Assembly: GCA_028819575.1 (NCBI GenBank)
Contig: JAPPLB010000079.1
Location: forward strand, 35,647 to 99,646
Length of the DNA: 64,000 bases
Reading direction: 5' to 3'
Source of the DNA: Bryobacterales bacterium
GTDB lineage: Bacteria > Acidobacteriota > Terriglobia > Bryobacterales > UBA6623
Of the stretch, positions 8,521 through 17,607 are shown piece after piece. How positions within the stretch are numbered: position 1 is the first letter of the stretch; each line of letters starts with the position of its first letter. Made by a program: the position numbers and the translations under genes. The notes below the pieces were generated by a model. It ran no database searches and was not told the origin of the DNA. It saw nothing but the letters and a program-made list of their open reading frames with translations.

Positions 8521-8973
8521 TCAATCGACGTAGGCGATGCAGTCGATTTGGAGCAGTTGGCCTGGGCGCCGGAAACCGGTCGCGCCGAAGTAGTTTCGCG
8601 CTGGCCTCGGATCAGGGAAAAAGGTGTTGTAGGTCTCCGTCATCGGCCCCCAGTTGTTCACGGGATCGACAAGCGAGACCTGCACCTTGAGCACGTTGGC
8701 CATTGAGGAACCGGCACGCTCCAGCGATTCCTTCATGAGCGTCAGGCAATCGGCGGTTTGTTGCTGGACGTCACCGGGACCGTCCGGGCGCCGTCTCGGA
8801 TACCAACCGCCGATGCCGCCGAGGAACAGCAGGTGACCGGAGCGCAGTGGACCGCCGGTGCGCTCCTTCTTCGGTGTCCAGTTATCGGCGGCCTGTGCGG
8901 AAGAAGCTCCTGCAAGGCCGAGCGCCACGGCCATCATGGCTTCACGGCGTGAGTTGGATTTCCCATCGGGCAT
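8521..8973 (-). CDS. Exported RidA (YjgF/UK114) family protein
   Basis: RidA proteins hydrolyse reactive enamine/imine intermediates released by PLP enzymes; related families have other, often unknown, roles. The 150-aa product has a twin-arginine-like signal (SRREAMMAVALGLAGASSAQA, cleavage expected after AQA) followed by a RidA domain: GHLLFLGGIGG, the DVQQQTADCLTLMKESLERAG helix, NVLKVQVSLVD and a C-terminal LLQIDCIAYVD strand. RidA proteins are normally cytoplasmic and about 130 aa, so the export signal is notable. The usual catalytic Arg in the IRNYFGA-type segment appears as ARNYFGATGF. The start at 8973 is backed by AGGAGG a few bases upstream; longer frames to 9189 lack support. Confidence 0.85.
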   Translation of the reverse strand: MPDGKSNSRREAMMAVALGLAGASSAQAADNWTPKKERTGGPLRSGHLLFLGGIGGWYPRRRPDGPGDVQQQTADCLTLMKESLERAGSSMANVLKVQVSLVDPVNNWGPMTETYNTFFPDPRPARNYFGATGFRRPGQLLQIDCIAYVD

Positions 8974-9109
8974 GGCTAGATCTTCCTCCTCTGTACTGCT
9001 CGGTTGTAAGGTCCTCACAAAATAGCACAGGAACGGAGATCGCCCGCGCAAGCTCCGGCGCGTTGCTACAATCGGCGTCTGTCCGCGCTCCGAGCTGGGC
9101 TGGGTTCGC

Positions 9110-10609
9110 ATGTTCCGAAAGATCCTGATTGCCAATCGCGGAGAAATTGCAGTCCGGGTGATCCGCACCTGCAGAGCGATGGGAATCACGGCGGCGGTGG
9201 TGTACTCTGACGCGGACCGCGCGTCACTCCATGTGCGGCTCGCCGACGAGGCTGTGCGAATCGGACCTTCTCCAGCCCACGAGAGCTACCTGCATATCGA
9301 ACGGATTCTCAAGGCCGCGCGTGATTCCGGCGCCGATGCGATCCATCCGGGTTATGGGTTTCTCAGCGAGAACGCCGAGTTCGTCGAGGCCTGCGACCGG
9401 GCAGGGTTGACGTTCATCGGGCCGACAGCGGCCGCAATGCGGCTGATGGGTTCGAAGACGCGCGCACGGGAGGCGATGATGGCCGCCGGAGTCCCCGTCG
9501 TACCCGGCACGACCGAGCCGGCAGCGAGTTTCGATGAAGCTCTGGAGGCGGCCAGAGCGATTGGCTTTCCCGTCATGCTCAAAGCTGCCGGTGGCGGCGG
9601 CGGCAAGGGCATGCGGTTGGTTGCGTCGGCGGCCGAGATGGCGCCGGAGTACGAACAGGCTCGAGGCGAGGCCCGACAGGCTTTCGGGAACCCGGAAATC
9701 TATATCGAGAAGGCGATTGTCAAACCGCGTCATATCGAAGTCCAGATCCTGGCGGATGCATACGGCAACGTGATCCATCTTTGGGAAAGAGAATGCTCAT
9801 TGCAGCGGCGCCATCAAAAAGCCCTGGAGGAAGCGCCGGCTCCCCTCGTCGATGAGCACCCGTCATTGCGAGAGCGGATTACGAAGGCCGGCGTTGAGGC
9901 GGCCTCGGCAGCGGGTTATGTGAACGCCGGGACCGTGGAGTTTCTCGCTGACGCGGAAGGACGGTTCTACTTCCTCGAAATGAACACCCGCCTACAGGTC
10001 GAGCACCCGGTGACAGAGATGATCACCCGGCTTGATCTGGTGCGTGAACAGATTCGCATTGCGGCGGGCGCGAAGCTTCCACTGCTACAAGAGGATGTCG
10101 GGTTGCACGGTCACGCGATTGAATGTCGAGTCTACGCGGAGGATCCAGACAATCAGTTCTTTCCCTCACCAGGCGAAATCACTTCGCTGACTGAACCGGG
10201 AGGGCCGGGAGTACGTGTCGATTCGGGAGCTTACGAGGGCTGGTCGGTGCCTATGGAATACGACCCGCTCATTGCGAAGTTGGTCGTTTGGGACAAGGAT
10301 AGGGATTCCGCAGTAGCACGCCTGCGCACCGCTCTTCGGGAATACAATGTGACGGGAATCAGGACGACACTCGGCTTCTTCCGGGACATCGTTGAAGATG
10401 AGGAATTCCGTGCGGGACGGATCGACACCGGTTTTATCGGCCGCTGGATGGAGCGTAGAGCGTTGCCACGGTCGGACGAAGCAGCGCGGCGGATCGCTGT
10501 CGTCGGCGCCGGCGTGCAATTTCTTCGGACCGCCGCTCAGAGCACGAGAAAGTCTGGGCTGCCCGCCAGCGCCTGGAAGCGGGCCGGCCGGGACGCGTTG
10601 CTGCGGTGA
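9110..10609 (+). CDS. accC: Acyl-CoA/acetyl-CoA carboxylase biotin carboxylase subunit
   Basis: ATP-dependent carboxylation of the biotin on the carrier protein, first half-reaction of acetyl-CoA or propionyl-CoA carboxylase. The 499-aa protein begins with the standard MFRKILIANRGEIAVRVIR, followed by the ATP-grasp domain with the glycine-rich loop KAAGGGGGKGMR (about residue 158-170), RDCSxQRR-like ERECSLQRRHQK, the catalytic EMNTRLQVEHPVTE and a biotin carboxylase C-terminal domain ending near residue 450. The last ~50 residues are Arg/Ala-rich and beyond the usual end. A biotin-carrier gene follows after 18 bp, with no carboxyltransferase gene beside it, so whether the full enzyme is ACC or a PCC/MCC-type carboxylase is open. 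Confidence 0.92.
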   Translation: MFRKILIANRGEIAVRVIRTCRAMGITAAVVYSDADRASLHVRLADEAVRIGPSPAHESYLHIERILKAARDSGADAIHPGYGFLSENAEFVEACDRAGLTFIGPTAAAMRLMGSKTRAREAMMAAGVPVVPGTTEPAASFDEALEAARAIGFPVMLKAAGGGGGKGMRLVASAAEMAPEYEQARGEARQAFGNPEIYIEKAIVKPRHIEVQILADAYGNVIHLWERECSLQRRHQKALEEAPAPLVDEHPSLRERITKAGVEAASAAGYVNAGTVEFLADAEGRFYFLEMNTRLQVEHPVTEMITRLDLVREQIRIAAGAKLPLLQEDVGLHGHAIECRVYAEDPDNQFFPSPGEITSLTEPGGPGVRVDSGAYEGWSVPMEYDPLIAKLVVWDKDRDSAVARLRTALREYNVTGIRTTLGFFRDIVEDEEFRAGRIDTGFIGRWMERRALPRSDEAARRIAVVGAGVQFLRTAAQSTRKSGLPASAWKRAGRDALLR

Positions 10610-10627
10610 GCAGATGAGCCCCGCTGC

Positions 10628-11137
10628 GTGACCGCGATGAAGCTGCTTTCGACAATCGGTGACACGCAAGTGACCTTGGAGCTACAGCGCGATTCCTCGT
10701 CTTCGGTCAGCTTTCGCATCGACGATGATTCCGGCAAAGCCGACATTCGAGAGATCGCGCCTCTCACTTACTCTGTTATCGAGGCCGGCCGCCATTACGA
10801 TGTGCGCATCTACGAACGCGGCAGCGGTATGTTTGACGTTGCTGTCAACGGAGAGGCGTATCCGGTTACCGTGACCGATCCGAGGCGCTGGACTCAGGCC
10901 GGGGGCGCATCGGACGCCTCCGGGCCTCGGAAAATAAAAGCGTCCATGCCCGGAAAGGTCGTCAAATTGCTGGTTCAGGAAGGCGACGAAGTCGACGCAG
11001 CGCAAGGACTCGTCATCGTGGAGGCGATGAAGATGCAGAATGCGATGAAGTCGCCGAAGGCGGGCAGGGTTGCCGTCATCGAAGTGTCGGAGGGCGGTTC
11101 AGTAGCCGCTGGCGAGACGCTTGTCGTCATCGAATGA
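10628..11137 (+). CDS. Biotin carboxyl carrier subunit of an acyl-CoA carboxylase
   Basis: Carries the carboxybiotin between biotin carboxylase and carboxyltransferase. The 169-aa protein has an N-terminal beta-rich region (residues 1-90, like the BT linker of PCC/MCC alpha subunits: GRHYDVRIYERGSGMFDVAVNG) and a C-terminal biotinyl domain (about 95-169) with the biotinylation motif EAMKMQN, where the Lys is modified. The combination looks like the C-terminal part of a PCC/MCC alpha subunit split off from the biotin carboxylase encoded just upstream. The start is GTG at 10628, or ATG at 10637. Confidence 0.88.
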   Translation: MTAMKLLSTIGDTQVTLELQRDSSSSVSFRIDDDSGKADIREIAPLTYSVIEAGRHYDVRIYERGSGMFDVAVNGEAYPVTVTDPRRWTQAGGASDASGPRKIKASMPGKVVKLLVQEGDEVDAAQGLVIVEAMKMQNAMKSPKAGRVAVIEVSEGGSVAAGETLVVIE

Positions 11138-11149
11138 AGGTTGGAACCA

Positions 11150-11914
11150 ATGCCTGCAAGACCGGATTGTCCTTCATGCAGCGGAACCGGATGGAAGGAA
11201 GTGGACAAGGGGGGTGTGCCCGCGGTTGTCCGTTGCGGCTGTGCTGAGGTGCAACGTCAGGGGACCTTGTTGAAACAAGCGGGCATCCCTGAGCGGTTCG
11301 AGCAGGCAAGCTTTGACAACTTCAGTCTGCCCCGTGATAACCCGATCGCCAACCGTGCCCTGGCGCACGCGATGATCGAAGCCAAGGGATACGCGCGTGA
11401 GTTCCCTACGGCCCCAAAACCAGGATTGATGTTGCAGGGACCTCCAGGCGTCGGCAAGACACACCTCGCCTGCGCCGTACTCAAGGGTCTCGTCGAACGG
11501 GGCTTCGAGGGGTTGTTCTTTGACTACCAGAACCTGCTGGACCGGATTCGCGCGGGGTACAACCCGGCGGCCGGCACGAGCGAGCGCGAAGCCTATCGCT
11601 CGGCGCTCGAGGGCGAGGTCCTGCTGCTCGACGACTTGGGCTCGCACCGCGCGAGTGATTGGGTGAAGGACGTGGTAACGAGCATCATCAACAACCGCTA
11701 CAACGCCAGGAAAGCCCTCATCGTCACCACCAATCTTCCCGACGAGGACTTGGGAGACCGCAAGAGCGACAAGAACCCTGAGGCCGGCCATTATCACATC
11801 AAAGACATGCTGGCCGACCGGATCGGCCCGCAGGCGCGTTCGCGGCTGTTCGAGATGTGCAAAGTCGTGCGGATCGAGGCCAGCGACTACCGGCTCAAGG
11901 ACGTGCGGCGGTAG
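11150..11914 (+). CDS. DnaC/DnaI-like AAA+ ATPase with N-terminal zinc motif
   Basis: Resembles helicase loaders of the DnaC/DnaI/IstB group, which open or load the DnaB helicase. The 254-aa protein starts with a cysteine cluster (CPSCSGTGW and CGC, about residues 6-33) likely to bind zinc, then an AAA+ core with Walker A GPPGVGKTHLA (about 103), Walker B VLLLDDLG (about 162) and a sensor segment IVTTNL (about 190). ATG 11150 is preceded by GAAGG; a TTG at 11141 in the same frame is less likely. There is no transposase next to it, so the IstB reading is unlikely. A replication-initiation or general single-strand DNA role is inference. Confidence 0.82.
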   Translation: MPARPDCPSCSGTGWKEVDKGGVPAVVRCGCAEVQRQGTLLKQAGIPERFEQASFDNFSLPRDNPIANRALAHAMIEAKGYAREFPTAPKPGLMLQGPPGVGKTHLACAVLKGLVERGFEGLFFDYQNLLDRIRAGYNPAAGTSEREAYRSALEGEVLLLDDLGSHRASDWVKDVVTSIINNRYNARKALIVTTNLPDEDLGDRKSDKNPEAGHYHIKDMLADRIGPQARSRLFEMCKVVRIEASDYRLKDVRR

Positions 11915-11968
11915 ACATCTTCACATCTTCCACCGCATCCGTCCGAGTGAGCTCCTCATCAAGGCCAG

Positions 11969-13252
11969 TCATTTCAGACTCCCTTCGAAGCCCCTCTCGA
12001 TGGCGTTCAGACCGGCGGTGACCTCTTCAGCCCCGCTCATGTCGAACGCCGGCAGTTTCTCCCTGCGTTTGCGCCCCAGGTCGGAGGCGACGTTCCCGGC
12101 CAGGGCGATCCGCACGCAGCGGCCCTTGGTGCGGACGGCTTCCTCGATCAGCCCGGTAAACAGGTTGCCGGTAATGGCGATGTCGGTCGTGCCTTCGAGC
12201 TCGATCCCTGAGGCATAGACTTTCTGCGGCCACTTGGCTGCGTAGTCTTCCTCGCGGCGCGTGCCGGGACCGTTGTGACTGTTTGAAAATGCGTTCCCGG
12301 TGATGCTGATACGGCCGCTTTTCGGTCCGACTCGTACCGCCGGATTCGGCATGATCGTGAACGTGTTGGCCGACACCGAGCTGCCCCAGGCGTCGCGCAG
12401 GTCCACGCCGCCGCCCTGGTTGTGCGCAATCACGTTCGACCCGATGGTCACGCCGTAAACATCACGATCAAGGACGATCGCCGTTCCCTGGCACTCTTCG
12501 ATCATGTTTCCCGAAAGAACCGAGCCGTAGGTGTTCTCGATGACCACGCCATGGCGTAGGTGGTCGTCGATGTTGTTGGCGTTCATGCAGAGGTTGAAGC
12601 CGTCGATACAGCGAAGCGCGTCCTGGTTCTCTTCGAACTGGTTGCCGTTGACGACGATGTCGTGTCCACCCTCGAGATTGACGCCGGCCTTCGCGTTGTA
12701 GGTGAAGATCGAATCGTTAATGCGCGGGTCTTCGTAGCAGTCGATGCAGTTGAGGCCGTGACCGCCGTTGCGGTCGATCGACAGGCCGTGGACGTAGATC
12801 TCGTTGATGCCCTCGGCATGGATGCCGTGACCGCTCTTGGGATTGCCGCTGATGCGGAAGTCGGCGAGCTGAACCCGCCACAGGAACGATTCGCGGCGAT
12901 CTTCACGGCTCTCGGCAGACTCGCGCTTCGGGTGGCGGACGATCAGAGCCGGCTCTCCCTCTTCGTTTCGATTGCGGATGTGGGTCGCCGCGCCAGAGCC
13001 TTCCACGCGCGTCTCGGGCTTCGACAGGACAAGTGGCTCGGTGATGTCGTAGTTCCCTGGCGGAATGCGCACCACGCCGCCTTCCTCGGGCAGCGCGTCG
13101 AATGCCGCTTGAAGATCGGCATGATCGGCCGCGTTGATCGTCGCGGGTGAGCCGGGCGCCTGAGCCCCGGCGGGATGGGGCTGGCCGAACCAAAGCGCCC
13201 CTCCAAGTCCTGCGGCGAGGCACAACAAAACCACGATACGAGAGCTGATCAT
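11969..13252 (-). CDS. Secreted right-handed parallel beta-helix protein
   Basis: A 427-aa exported protein. A signal peptide (MISSRIVVLLCLAAGLGGALWF, cleavage near AQA) is followed by a pectate-lyase/NosD-like domain: ADLQAAFDALPEEGGVVRIPPGNYDI at the entrance and then repeated coils of the type GHGLNCIDCYEDPRI, AGVNLEGGHDIVVNGN, TAIVLDRDVYGVTIGSN and GGGVDLRDAWGSSVSAN. Such helices bind or cleave polysaccharides or act as lyase/epimerase/hydrolase scaffolds, but no catalytic residues can be assigned. Start 13252 has AGGAGG upstream; the longer reading frame to 13513 lacks a ribosome binding site. It converges with the DnaC-like gene. Confidence 0.8.
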   Translation of the reverse strand: MISSRIVVLLCLAAGLGGALWFGQPHPAGAQAPGSPATINAADHADLQAAFDALPEEGGVVRIPPGNYDITEPLVLSKPETRVEGSGAATHIRNRNEEGEPALIVRHPKRESAESREDRRESFLWRVQLADFRISGNPKSGHGIHAEGINEIYVHGLSIDRNGGHGLNCIDCYEDPRINDSIFTYNAKAGVNLEGGHDIVVNGNQFEENQDALRCIDGFNLCMNANNIDDHLRHGVVIENTYGSVLSGNMIEECQGTAIVLDRDVYGVTIGSNVIAHNQGGGVDLRDAWGSSVSANTFTIMPNPAVRVGPKSGRISITGNAFSNSHNGPGTRREEDYAAKWPQKVYASGIELEGTTDIAITGNLFTGLIEEAVRTKGRCVRIALAGNVASDLGRKRREKLPAFDMSGAEEVTAGLNAIERGFEGSLK

Positions 13253-13773
13253 TACATCCTCCCTGAACGGTGAACTGCGATCACAAGGCGGGACTGTCAT
13301 ACGGCTTGAAAGTCCGTGGTGAAACCCAGCGTAGCACCGGGAGCGGCGAGGCGCCCGCCTGACAAGGCGCGACGAGGGAACATATTGGACATATGTGACC
13401 GCGGAGCAACGCAGTTCAGTCGGGATGCATCGCCGCTTGAATGCAGTGGGGCTTTTGCCACGGGCTGCTTGGCCTCGACGATGACAAATGCCAAGTCGCT
13501 TGCAATACGTCACACTGACGATTGCAGTAAGGTCGGATTTCCTCTCGGCGCTCCGATGCGGGCGTTTACTGCACTTTTGCGCACGTAATGCATATCCTTG
13601 CCGTCAACAACGGAGTGCAGGCTCCGGCTGGCCGTGTATCTCGACAAGCAGCTCTCGAAGGCCGTGCATGGTGACGGTATCGGCCAAGGTCGCTCGGGCG
13701 ATTTGAAAGCACTTCCGAACCCGACAGGTCGCCCCCCTTTTCCGCCGTAGCGATTCTGTATCATGAGCTATTC
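13253..13773. other. 521-bp intergenic region without a recognised gene
   Basis: This separates the divergent beta-helix and cytochrome c genes and so must hold their promoters. I see no convincing coding frame on either strand, only short frames without homology I can name. ACATATGT at 13391-13398 is an 8-bp palindrome inside an A/T-rich patch that differs from the surroundings. Confidence 0.5.
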
Positions 13774-14580
13774 ATGAGGACGTTTTGCTGTTTCCTGCTG
13801 TTGGCCGTCCCGCTTGCGGCCCAGCACGGACGCTACGACAAGGAGTCGAACCATCCGGCCATCGGCGACCCCGTGCAGATTGCGGCCGGTGAAAAACTCT
13901 ACCAGCGGTCTTGCGCCGGCTGCCACGGCCCGGACGGCAGCGGCGGACGCGGTCCCAACCTCGTGGTGCGGCCGATGTGGCACCCGCTCAGTGACGAGAA
14001 GATCTTCTCGATGATCCGCGACGGTATTCCGGGCACGGTCATGCCGCCTACGAACCTGTCCGATGATGAGAGCTGGCAGCTCGTCGCTTTCATTCACGCC
14101 TTGATCGGACCGGCCGCCGAAAATCCGCCGCCCGGCGACGCAAGCGCCGGCGAGAAGATCTTCTGGGGCAAGAAAGCCAATTGCTCGAGTTGCCACACGA
14201 TCCGTGGCAAGGGCGGACACCTCGGCCCGGACTTGACCAACATCGGCGGCATGCGCCCCTTGGCCGTCATTCGCGAATCCGTCCTTGATCCCTCGGAGGA
14301 ACTCTATCTGCTCGAGAAGGAAGCGGTGACGGTAAAGCTGAAGAACGGCGAGACCATCCACGGCGTCGCGCGCAACCGCAACAACTACTCGCTGCAGATC
14401 ATCGAGCGGGATGGCGGTCTCCATCTCCTCTCGATGCGCGACGTCGCCGAGCTTGAAATCCTCGAACGCTCCGCCATGCCCGGCGACTACGGCGAGAAAC
14501 TTTCGGCCGAAGAACTCGAAAACCTGTTTGCTTTCCTGTCCCGGCAGACTCTTCGCGGCACTGCGGAGGCGAGCCACTAA
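13774..14580 (+). CDS. Periplasmic di-haem cytochrome c
   Basis: A 268-aa exported electron carrier. After a signal peptide (MRTFCCFLLLAVPLAAQ) come two cytochrome c modules: CAGCH near residue 47-51 with the distal-side Met in GTVMPPTN, and CSSCH near residue 139-143. The second half ends in a segment (LKNGETIHGVARNRNNYSLQII, then RDVAELEI) found in large haem-binding proteins of Planctomycetes and Acidobacteria. The next gene encodes a PQQ dehydrogenase without its own haem domain, so this protein is the likely electron acceptor. The two genes are 87 bp apart on the same strand. The N-terminus has an extra Cys pair but no clear lipobox. Confidence 0.88.
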   Translation: MRTFCCFLLLAVPLAAQHGRYDKESNHPAIGDPVQIAAGEKLYQRSCAGCHGPDGSGGRGPNLVVRPMWHPLSDEKIFSMIRDGIPGTVMPPTNLSDDESWQLVAFIHALIGPAAENPPPGDASAGEKIFWGKKANCSSCHTIRGKGGHLGPDLTNIGGMRPLAVIRESVLDPSEELYLLEKEAVTVKLKNGETIHGVARNRNNYSLQIIERDGGLHLLSMRDVAELEILERSAMPGDYGEKLSAEELENLFAFLSRQTLRGTAEASH

Positions 14581-14667
14581 CGAAGAAGCCCTCAGATCGA
14601 CAGGCCGGACAATGAACCGCCGCGTGGACTTGACTAGAACGTGAACATTAGCGAGCAAAGAAAACTG

Positions 14668-16263
14668 ATGCGTGTGCTGGCGTTGCTTCTCACAATCTGT
14701 GGCCTTGCGGCCGGCCAGGTTCGTTACGAGGATATCCTGAACAGCCCCGGCAAGAACTGGCTGACGTACGCCGGAAGCTACAACGGTTGGCGCCACAGCC
14801 CGCTGGACCAGATCACGCCTCGGAATGCCGGCTCGTTGGTCCCCAAGTGGGTCTACCGCGTTCCCAACTCGGTCCGGTTGCAGACTTCGCCTGTCGTTTA
14901 CGACGGCGTCATGTACGTGACCGACACGAACGCCGTGTATGCTCTCGACGCGCGCAGCGGCCGGCTGATCTGGAGCTACGTCGACGGCCGCGCCGAAGAG
15001 TCCGGACCCAACCGCGGGCCGGCGATTCTCGGCGATCGCATCTACTTTACAACCAGTGACAACTATCTCACCGCTCTTGACCGGCGCTCGGGCGGCGTCC
15101 TCTTCAGCAAGAAATTCGCCCGCGTCGAGGACGGCGTCACTTCGACTTCCGCTCCTTTCGCCGTCAAGGACATGGTGATCGTCGGCAGCGCCGGCGGTGA
15201 CTACGGTGTTCGTGGTTTTTTGGCCGCGATGTCGGCTGAAACGGGCGAAGAGATCTGGCGCACCTACACTGTCCCGGCGAGGGGCGAGCCCGGTTCGGAA
15301 ACCTGGGGCGACCTCATCGAGTGGGGCGGCGCCGCGACTTGGCTCTCCGGCACTTTCGATCCCGACCTCGATACCCTCTATTGGACGACCGGCAACCCCT
15401 GGCCCGATTTCAACGCCTCCGTGAGGCCGGGCGACAACCTCTACAGTTGCTCGCTGCTGGCGCTCGATCCCGAGACCGGAAAGATGAAATGGTACTTCCA
15501 GTTCACGCCGCACGATACCCATGACTGGGACGCCCAGAGTTGGCCGATGCTGGTCGACCTGGAGTGGGAAGGCAAGCCGCGCAAGCTCGTCCTGCACGCC
15601 AACCGCAACGGGTTCTTTTACATCCTCGACCGCGAAACCGGAGAGTTTCTGCGGGCTACCAAGCTTACTGACAGCGTCGATTGGGCAACCGGCATCGACA
15701 AGAACGGCCGTCCCATCCTTGTTCCCGGCAAGGACCCGACAATCGATGGCAACTGGGTTTGCCCCAGTGTCAAAGGCGCGACGAACTGGATGGGCCAAAC
15801 ATTCCATCCCGATACCGGGCTGCTCTACGTCCTCACGTTGGAGCAGTGCGGCTGGTTCACTACCTCCGAGCAGGAGCCCCTCCCGATGAACAACTTCCCC
15901 GGCGGCGGCGCCACCGAAGAGGGCGGTCAGGTCATCCTGCGGGCCATCGACCCGAAGACCGGCGAGCGCGCTTGGGAATATCCCATGACCGGCTTCGGCC
16001 GCATGTGGACCGGCACGGTCTCGACAAAAACGGGGGTTCTGTTCTCGGGCGATGACGCCGGGCAGTTGATCGCGCTCGAAGCCCGGACTGGCCGCCACCT
16101 GTGGAACTTCAACATGGGCGAGCTTTCGACCGCTTCGCCCGTCATCTACGAAGTCGACGGCAAGCAGCACGTCGCCATCGCCTCCGCCACCGCTATCTTC
16201 GCTTTCGGTCTCTTCGAACCCGTCGAGCCCATGGACTTGCCCAACATCAAGACACGGAAATAG
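14668..16263 (+). CDS. PQQ-dependent (alcohol/glucose-type) dehydrogenase
   Basis: Periplasmic quinoprotein that oxidises an alcohol or sugar with pyrroloquinoline quinone. It shows an eight-bladed propeller with tryptophan-docking motifs such as ALDARSGRLIWSY, ALDPETGKMKWYFQ and AIDPKTGERAWEYP, and the conserved HDTHDWDAQSWP and KGATNWMGQTFHPDTGLLYV segments. At 531 aa it lacks the C-terminal cytochrome domain of quinohaemoproteins; the adjacent di-haem cytochrome probably replaces it. ATG 14668 begins a clean signal peptide (MRVLALLLTICGLAAGQ); a GTG at 14641 in the same frame would add nine residues. Substrate is not predictable from sequence alone. It converges with the following gene, with only 22 bp between the stops. 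Confidence 0.88.
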   Translation: MRVLALLLTICGLAAGQVRYEDILNSPGKNWLTYAGSYNGWRHSPLDQITPRNAGSLVPKWVYRVPNSVRLQTSPVVYDGVMYVTDTNAVYALDARSGRLIWSYVDGRAEESGPNRGPAILGDRIYFTTSDNYLTALDRRSGGVLFSKKFARVEDGVTSTSAPFAVKDMVIVGSAGGDYGVRGFLAAMSAETGEEIWRTYTVPARGEPGSETWGDLIEWGGAATWLSGTFDPDLDTLYWTTGNPWPDFNASVRPGDNLYSCSLLALDPETGKMKWYFQFTPHDTHDWDAQSWPMLVDLEWEGKPRKLVLHANRNGFFYILDRETGEFLRATKLTDSVDWATGIDKNGRPILVPGKDPTIDGNWVCPSVKGATNWMGQTFHPDTGLLYVLTLEQCGWFTTSEQEPLPMNNFPGGGATEEGGQVILRAIDPKTGERAWEYPMTGFGRMWTGTVSTKTGVLFSGDDAGQLIALEARTGRHLWNFNMGELSTASPVIYEVDGKQHVAIASATAIFAFGLFEPVEPMDLPNIKTRK

Positions 16264-16285
16264 AAACCGGCTTGGCCTCCCTGTT

Positions 16286-17371
16286 TTAGTGCACCGCAAC
16301 GTCGCGTACTTTCGTCCGGCGTGAGCTTCCGGCCGGGCCTTCGACCCGCAGGGTGACGACGTACTCACCCGCCTGCCCATAGGCGTGCAGGGGATGCTGC
16401 TCGTCGGAGCTCGAGCCGTCGCCGAAGTCCCACTTCCACGATGTGACATCTCCCTCGGACATGTCCTGAAACGCCACCAGGCGGCGCTGCATGTCGAGCA
16501 CCCGGAAGGCCCACCTGGCATCGATCGGCTTGCGGAATCGCTCGTCCAAAGGCATAAGCCGAAAGGCGACCAAGTCAGATGCGTTGCCGTACATCGTCGT
16601 CTTGTGGGAAAGGTTCCAGAATCCCTCGTAGTCCTCCTTGTTCACGTCGTCGTAGTCGAGGATCGACCACGACATCCCGATGACCTCGTTCTCAACCAGT
16701 TTCGAGACGACGGCCCGGGCCGCCTCGGGCGGGGCGTAATCGAACGGTGTGATCCAGAACTCCAATATCAGCTTGCCGCTCTCGCCGGGCTTGAAATCGT
16801 AGGCGTACGCCGCATTCGCCCAAGGCAGTTCTTTGACCCAAGGCTGGCTGCCCCACACGAACGCCCAGTCCTGGCCTTCGTGCGGCGTCATGATGTGGTA
16901 GTTCTGTGCATGGAGGCCGTGAAAGAGGAAGTGCGCCTTCATCTTGTCGAGCTTCTTGTAGGGGTGCTCGGTTTTGATGAATGGTCCTCCCGACAAGTCG
17001 GCATCGACAACCAGCTCGAAAATGTCGTTGTACCGGCCGGCTCGGGCAAAATCCCAATAGTTGTCGAACGCCTCGTACAGGAAGTACAAGTGAGGCATTC
17101 CCTTCACCCAGCCGACCGTAACCTTCACATCCAGGCTTGACGGATCGATGTTCCTGCCGTGGCCCTTGACCGTGTCGGAGAGTTGATCCGTGCCGATCAT
17201 GAACGAGTCGGGCACCATCGCCCAGTCGTCGGTCTTGGCGTCGATGCGCGGAATCTTGTCCGGCGGAAACTGGAAGATCTTGAACTCGACATCGGGGCGC
17301 TCCAGCGCCAACAGCCCCCCTGCATGGCCGAGGGCTGCAAGTGTCAAAACGAGGAGAAGCTTTTTTCTCAT
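16286..17371 (-). CDS. Secreted CBM9-like/PKD-domain protein
   Basis: A 361-aa exported protein. After the signal peptide (MRKKLLLVLTLAALGHAGGLLA) comes a beta-sandwich region of about 240 residues resembling CBM9/DOMON-like carbohydrate-binding domains (KIPRIDAKTDDWAMVPDSF near the start), then a PKD domain at about residues 280-355 with the WDFGDGSSSDEQHPLHAYG motif. PKD domains are spacers or adhesion folds in secreted proteins, so a role in binding an extracellular polymer is likely. No hydrolase motif is visible. AGGAATCC precedes the ATG. Confidence 0.75.
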   Translation of the reverse strand: MRKKLLLVLTLAALGHAGGLLALERPDVEFKIFQFPPDKIPRIDAKTDDWAMVPDSFMIGTDQLSDTVKGHGRNIDPSSLDVKVTVGWVKGMPHLYFLYEAFDNYWDFARAGRYNDIFELVVDADLSGGPFIKTEHPYKKLDKMKAHFLFHGLHAQNYHIMTPHEGQDWAFVWGSQPWVKELPWANAAYAYDFKPGESGKLILEFWITPFDYAPPEAARAVVSKLVENEVIGMSWSILDYDDVNKEDYEGFWNLSHKTTMYGNASDLVAFRLMPLDERFRKPIDARWAFRVLDMQRRLVAFQDMSEGDVTSWKWDFGDGSSSDEQHPLHAYGQAGEYVVTLRVEGPAGSSRRTKVRDVAVH

Positions 17372-17414
17372 GGATTCCTCCAGGAAGCGAGCGGTACGCT
17401 TTCAGGATGTTGGT

Positions 17415-17525
17415 TAGACTGCATTTCTTACCACGTCTGGAGACGAAGTGCGTAAGAGGGCCGTCAGGACGAGACGGGCGCCGGGCGGAGGAAAAAGGCG
17501 CGCGCAGGTGTAGCGGCCATATCAC
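17415..17525 (+). repeat. MITE-like repeat, copy A (left part, internally deleted)
   Basis: Begins TTAGACTGCATTTCTTACC and continues through the family interior (CGAAGTGCGTAAGAGGGCC, GGGCGGAGGAAAAAGGCGCG) but the middle block is missing and it stops without the right terminal repeat. The family consensus ends are TAG-N-CTGCATTTCTCACCAC on the left and its inverse on the right. It lies upstream of the CBM9-like gene. Confidence 0.7.
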
Positions 17526-17540
17526 CTCCTTCTGCCCCTC

Positions 17541-17602
17541 GCGTCACGAATCACGAATCAAGGGGTTGTTGAATCACGAAACACGAGACACGAACCACGG
17601 CC
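17541..17602. repeat. CACGAAT/CACGAGA short-repeat array 1
   Basis: Seven-base units of the type CACGAAT, CACGAAA, CACGAGA and CACGAAC occur in two clusters (CACGAATCACGAATC at 17544-17558 and CACGAAACACGAGACACG at 17575-17592). The same units recur at 30936, 31161, 44614 and 55176, always between genes. The array lies 3' of the DUF1080 gene. Confidence 0.65.
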
Positions 17603-17607
17603 TTGCT

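Noticed and set aside
13768..16521. Long open frame (917 codons) on the - strand
   Set aside because: Antisense shadow of the cytochrome c and PQQ dehydrogenase genes, which have clear motifs.
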